The notes beneath the pieces are model-generated. The model saw only the letters and a list, made by a program, of their open reading frames with translations, was not told where the DNA came from and made no database searches. 64,000 nt of DNA from Pseudopyrenochaeta lycopersici. Its lineage: Eukaryota > Ascomycota > Dothideomycetes > Pleosporales > Pseudopyrenochaetaceae. How positions within the stretch are numbered: the first letter of the stretch is position 1; the number at the start of each line of letters is the position of its first letter. A program made the translations under genes and the position numbers. This document shows positions 62,276 to 64,000 of this stretch, piece after piece. The DNA lies in contig NHZP01000037.1 in the NCBI GenBank assembly GCA_003313425.1, positions 434,001-498,000 of the forward strand. The letters are read 5' to 3'.

Positions 62276-63553
62276 CACCGGGCGAGAGCGGAGGCAAGGG
62301 CTAAGGCAAGGACACACGCAAGGGGGTACGCGAACCAACTAGAGAGACCGCAGAGGAAGCTATATTTAGCTAGTATAAAGAAAGAAACAGAGTAAAAATA
62401 GAGGGGGGGAAGCCTTTTATACCCCTCTAAAGTAGGCAGCAGCAGCGGCAGCAAAAGCAGTAAAGATAAATTACAGGTAGAAATAAGAAGTAAGTAAGGC
62501 AGTAAAGTAAGAGTAAGCAGGACTGTTTACAGTAAAAGGAAAGATACTATAAAGAACCTCTAGATATATAATATTTAAAATAGTACAGGAGGCTTATAGG
62601 TCTGTAGTAGAGGATAGAGGTACTATACTTATAAGAGGTAGAAGAAGAGATAGGCCTACTACAGTAGTAACACGAGACATTACAACGTAAAGCTAGCTGT
62701 GCGTAAAGACTGCGTGTTAAAGGTTAGCCCTAACAGTAGATAGTAACTAGCCTTATAACTTATTTATAGTAATTATAAAGATAAATAGATAGGAAATTAA
62801 ATATAAGTAACTATAAAGGGTAACTCCTTATTAGTAGACGTAAGCTTTATACAGGAAAGAAGACGTAACTAGCCTGTAAATTTACTAGATAAGATCTGCG
62901 CTTTAAGGTAATAAGGAGAGATCTAAGTAATAACTAAATAAGTTATATTATATAGGCCCTGCTTTAGGTATAAGTTCTGTAAGAGAATTACTAGGGCGCT
63001 AACCTTTAGTAGTAACTGTAACAGCGGGAGACTAGGCGGTTCAAATAACTGTAAAAGCTCCGCAGGCAGGGCATCCTAATTAATAGTATCTTTAACCTTA
63101 TCTATATTAATAGATAGTAACTCTACAGCTTTACTAGAAAACACCTGTAATAGCTTATCATTAATTACAGCTACACTATTATTACGTATAGTAAGTATAG
63201 CGTAACTACTAAACGCCTACTAGTCTATAACAGTATACTAGAAATAATCTAGTAGGTAAATATAAGTAAGAAAGTCTATTAGACTATAGAAGACTATTAA
63301 TAAAGAGGGAAGAATAATAGATCTATTTATTTATAGCGTAGCTAGCGTACGCGCCTAGGCTATAAAACGGGTGTTCTCTACGCTAGAAAGCACCTGCATA
63401 TTTTAGCGTAAATAGAGCGGAGTTAATTCTAGCTAGATAAGGGAGGAATACTAAAGGCAGGTAAACATAATAGCAGGCTGCTAACTATAATAAATAACTA
63501 GCAGAATCTAAGTAAAGTTACTACTAAAGACTATAGGCAGGCTGCTAAATAAC

Positions 63554-63914
63554 TGTTACAAACAGAAGTGGGAAGGGCGGCGGTTATAAGGATAAGGGAG
63601 GAGGCACAGATAACTAACGAAGAGACTAAGCCTCTAAACTAACTAATAACGCTAGAGTTACGTAATCCTAGAAAACCCACGCTAAGACGGACTTAGTTCT
63701 ATAGGACAGAGACAAACCTAGAAAACCTAGAGGAGGCCTTATAGAAATCCTATAAGACAATTATATATATAGACTCGCATAATGTGGCCCTATAGCATAT
63801 TATAATCAACTTCAGACAATCTACAAGTATACTACTATTTATACTTTCTATATTTAACCCTCTTCCCTTAGTACTGCCCGTCTACAGAATACTCTAAAGA
63901 ACCCCTAGTTAACA
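63554..63914 (+). repeat. LTR of a second Gypsy R element
   Basis: 361 bp, beginning TGTTACAAAC and ending CTAGTTAACA, the reverse complement of 35970-36330 and equal in length. No purine tract precedes it, so it is more likely a 5' LTR whose interior lies beyond the window end. 63915-64000 is then the start of that interior; nothing in it was recognised. Confidence 0.75.
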
Positions 63915-64000
63915 CTAGTGTTAGGACCTGAAATCCTAGTCAAGGGGGAAGTGCTTCGAGAACTAGCGGCCAGTCAGGAAGCGCTAGTATTCTACTTTGT

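Larger units (their letters stand above)
61446..63553. other. Unidentified relic region with trinucleotide arrays
   Basis: RIP-like composition. The minus strand, with stops read as Gln, has long frames near 63200-62800 that include a stretch resembling AVELLSINIDKVKDTI. I do not recognise the family. It lies between the promoter-like repeat and an LTR of Gypsy R. Confidence 0.35.

Overview
The window looks like a chromosome segment from a filamentous ascomycete, probably an Aspergillus- or Penicillium-like Eurotiomycete. The class is inferred from gene style and transposon families, not proven. Genes carry short GT-AG introns of about 45-70 nt with CTAAC/CTGAC-like branch sites. A Zn2Cys6 regulator is present. 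Most of the window is transposon sequence saturated with C-to-T/G-to-A changes that turn CAG/CAA/TGG codons into stops, the footprint expected from repeat-induced point mutation (RIP). I see no tRNA, rRNA or CRISPR.

Two gene islands are free of this decay. Island 1 (about 4.8-17.1 kb) holds a cytochrome P450 (-), a Baeyer-Villiger monooxygenase, BVMO1 (+, with one in-frame stop), a Zn2Cys6 transcription factor (-) and an aldo-keto reductase (-). Island 2 (about 40.7-46.9 kb) holds a second monooxygenase, BVMO2 (-), an HSL-type alpha/beta hydrolase (-) and a short-chain dehydrogenase (+). Spliced reading frames were rebuilt by hand for all seven. Each sums to a whole number of codons: P450 522 aa, BVMO1 621 aa if read through its stop, regulator 702 aa, AKR 345 aa, BVMO2 583 aa, hydrolase 324 aa, SDR 287 aa. 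The two BVMOs share five intron positions and four identical exon lengths, so they are paralogues.

The enzyme set makes chemical sense together. An SDR or AKR interconverts alcohol and ketone, a BVMO inserts oxygen next to the ketone to give an ester or lactone, and the hydrolase opens it, while the P450 can supply the hydroxyl. No polyketide, peptide or terpene synthase is visible, so this is either a catabolic/tailoring module or a biosynthetic cluster split by transposons.

The rest is a layered transposon landscape. 1-3.4 kb: end of a Copia element. 12.2-14.1 kb: a TA-flanked MITE and a hAT relic. 17.7-24.8 kb: two Tad-like LINE relics with (GATT)n tails, the first split by a complete hAT element. 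25-26.9 kb: a pogo/Fot-type transposase. 26.9-36 kb: a Helitron split by a complete Gypsy element (family A). 36-39.9 kb: a shortened Gypsy element (family R). 47.4-48.8 kb: a Tc1/mariner. 48.9-60.0 kb: a Copia inside a Gypsy (family B) inside a solo LTR of family A, each level confirmed by target-site duplications. 60.7-61.2 kb: a MITE within a MITE. 61.2-64 kb: unidentified relics and the LTR of another family R element.
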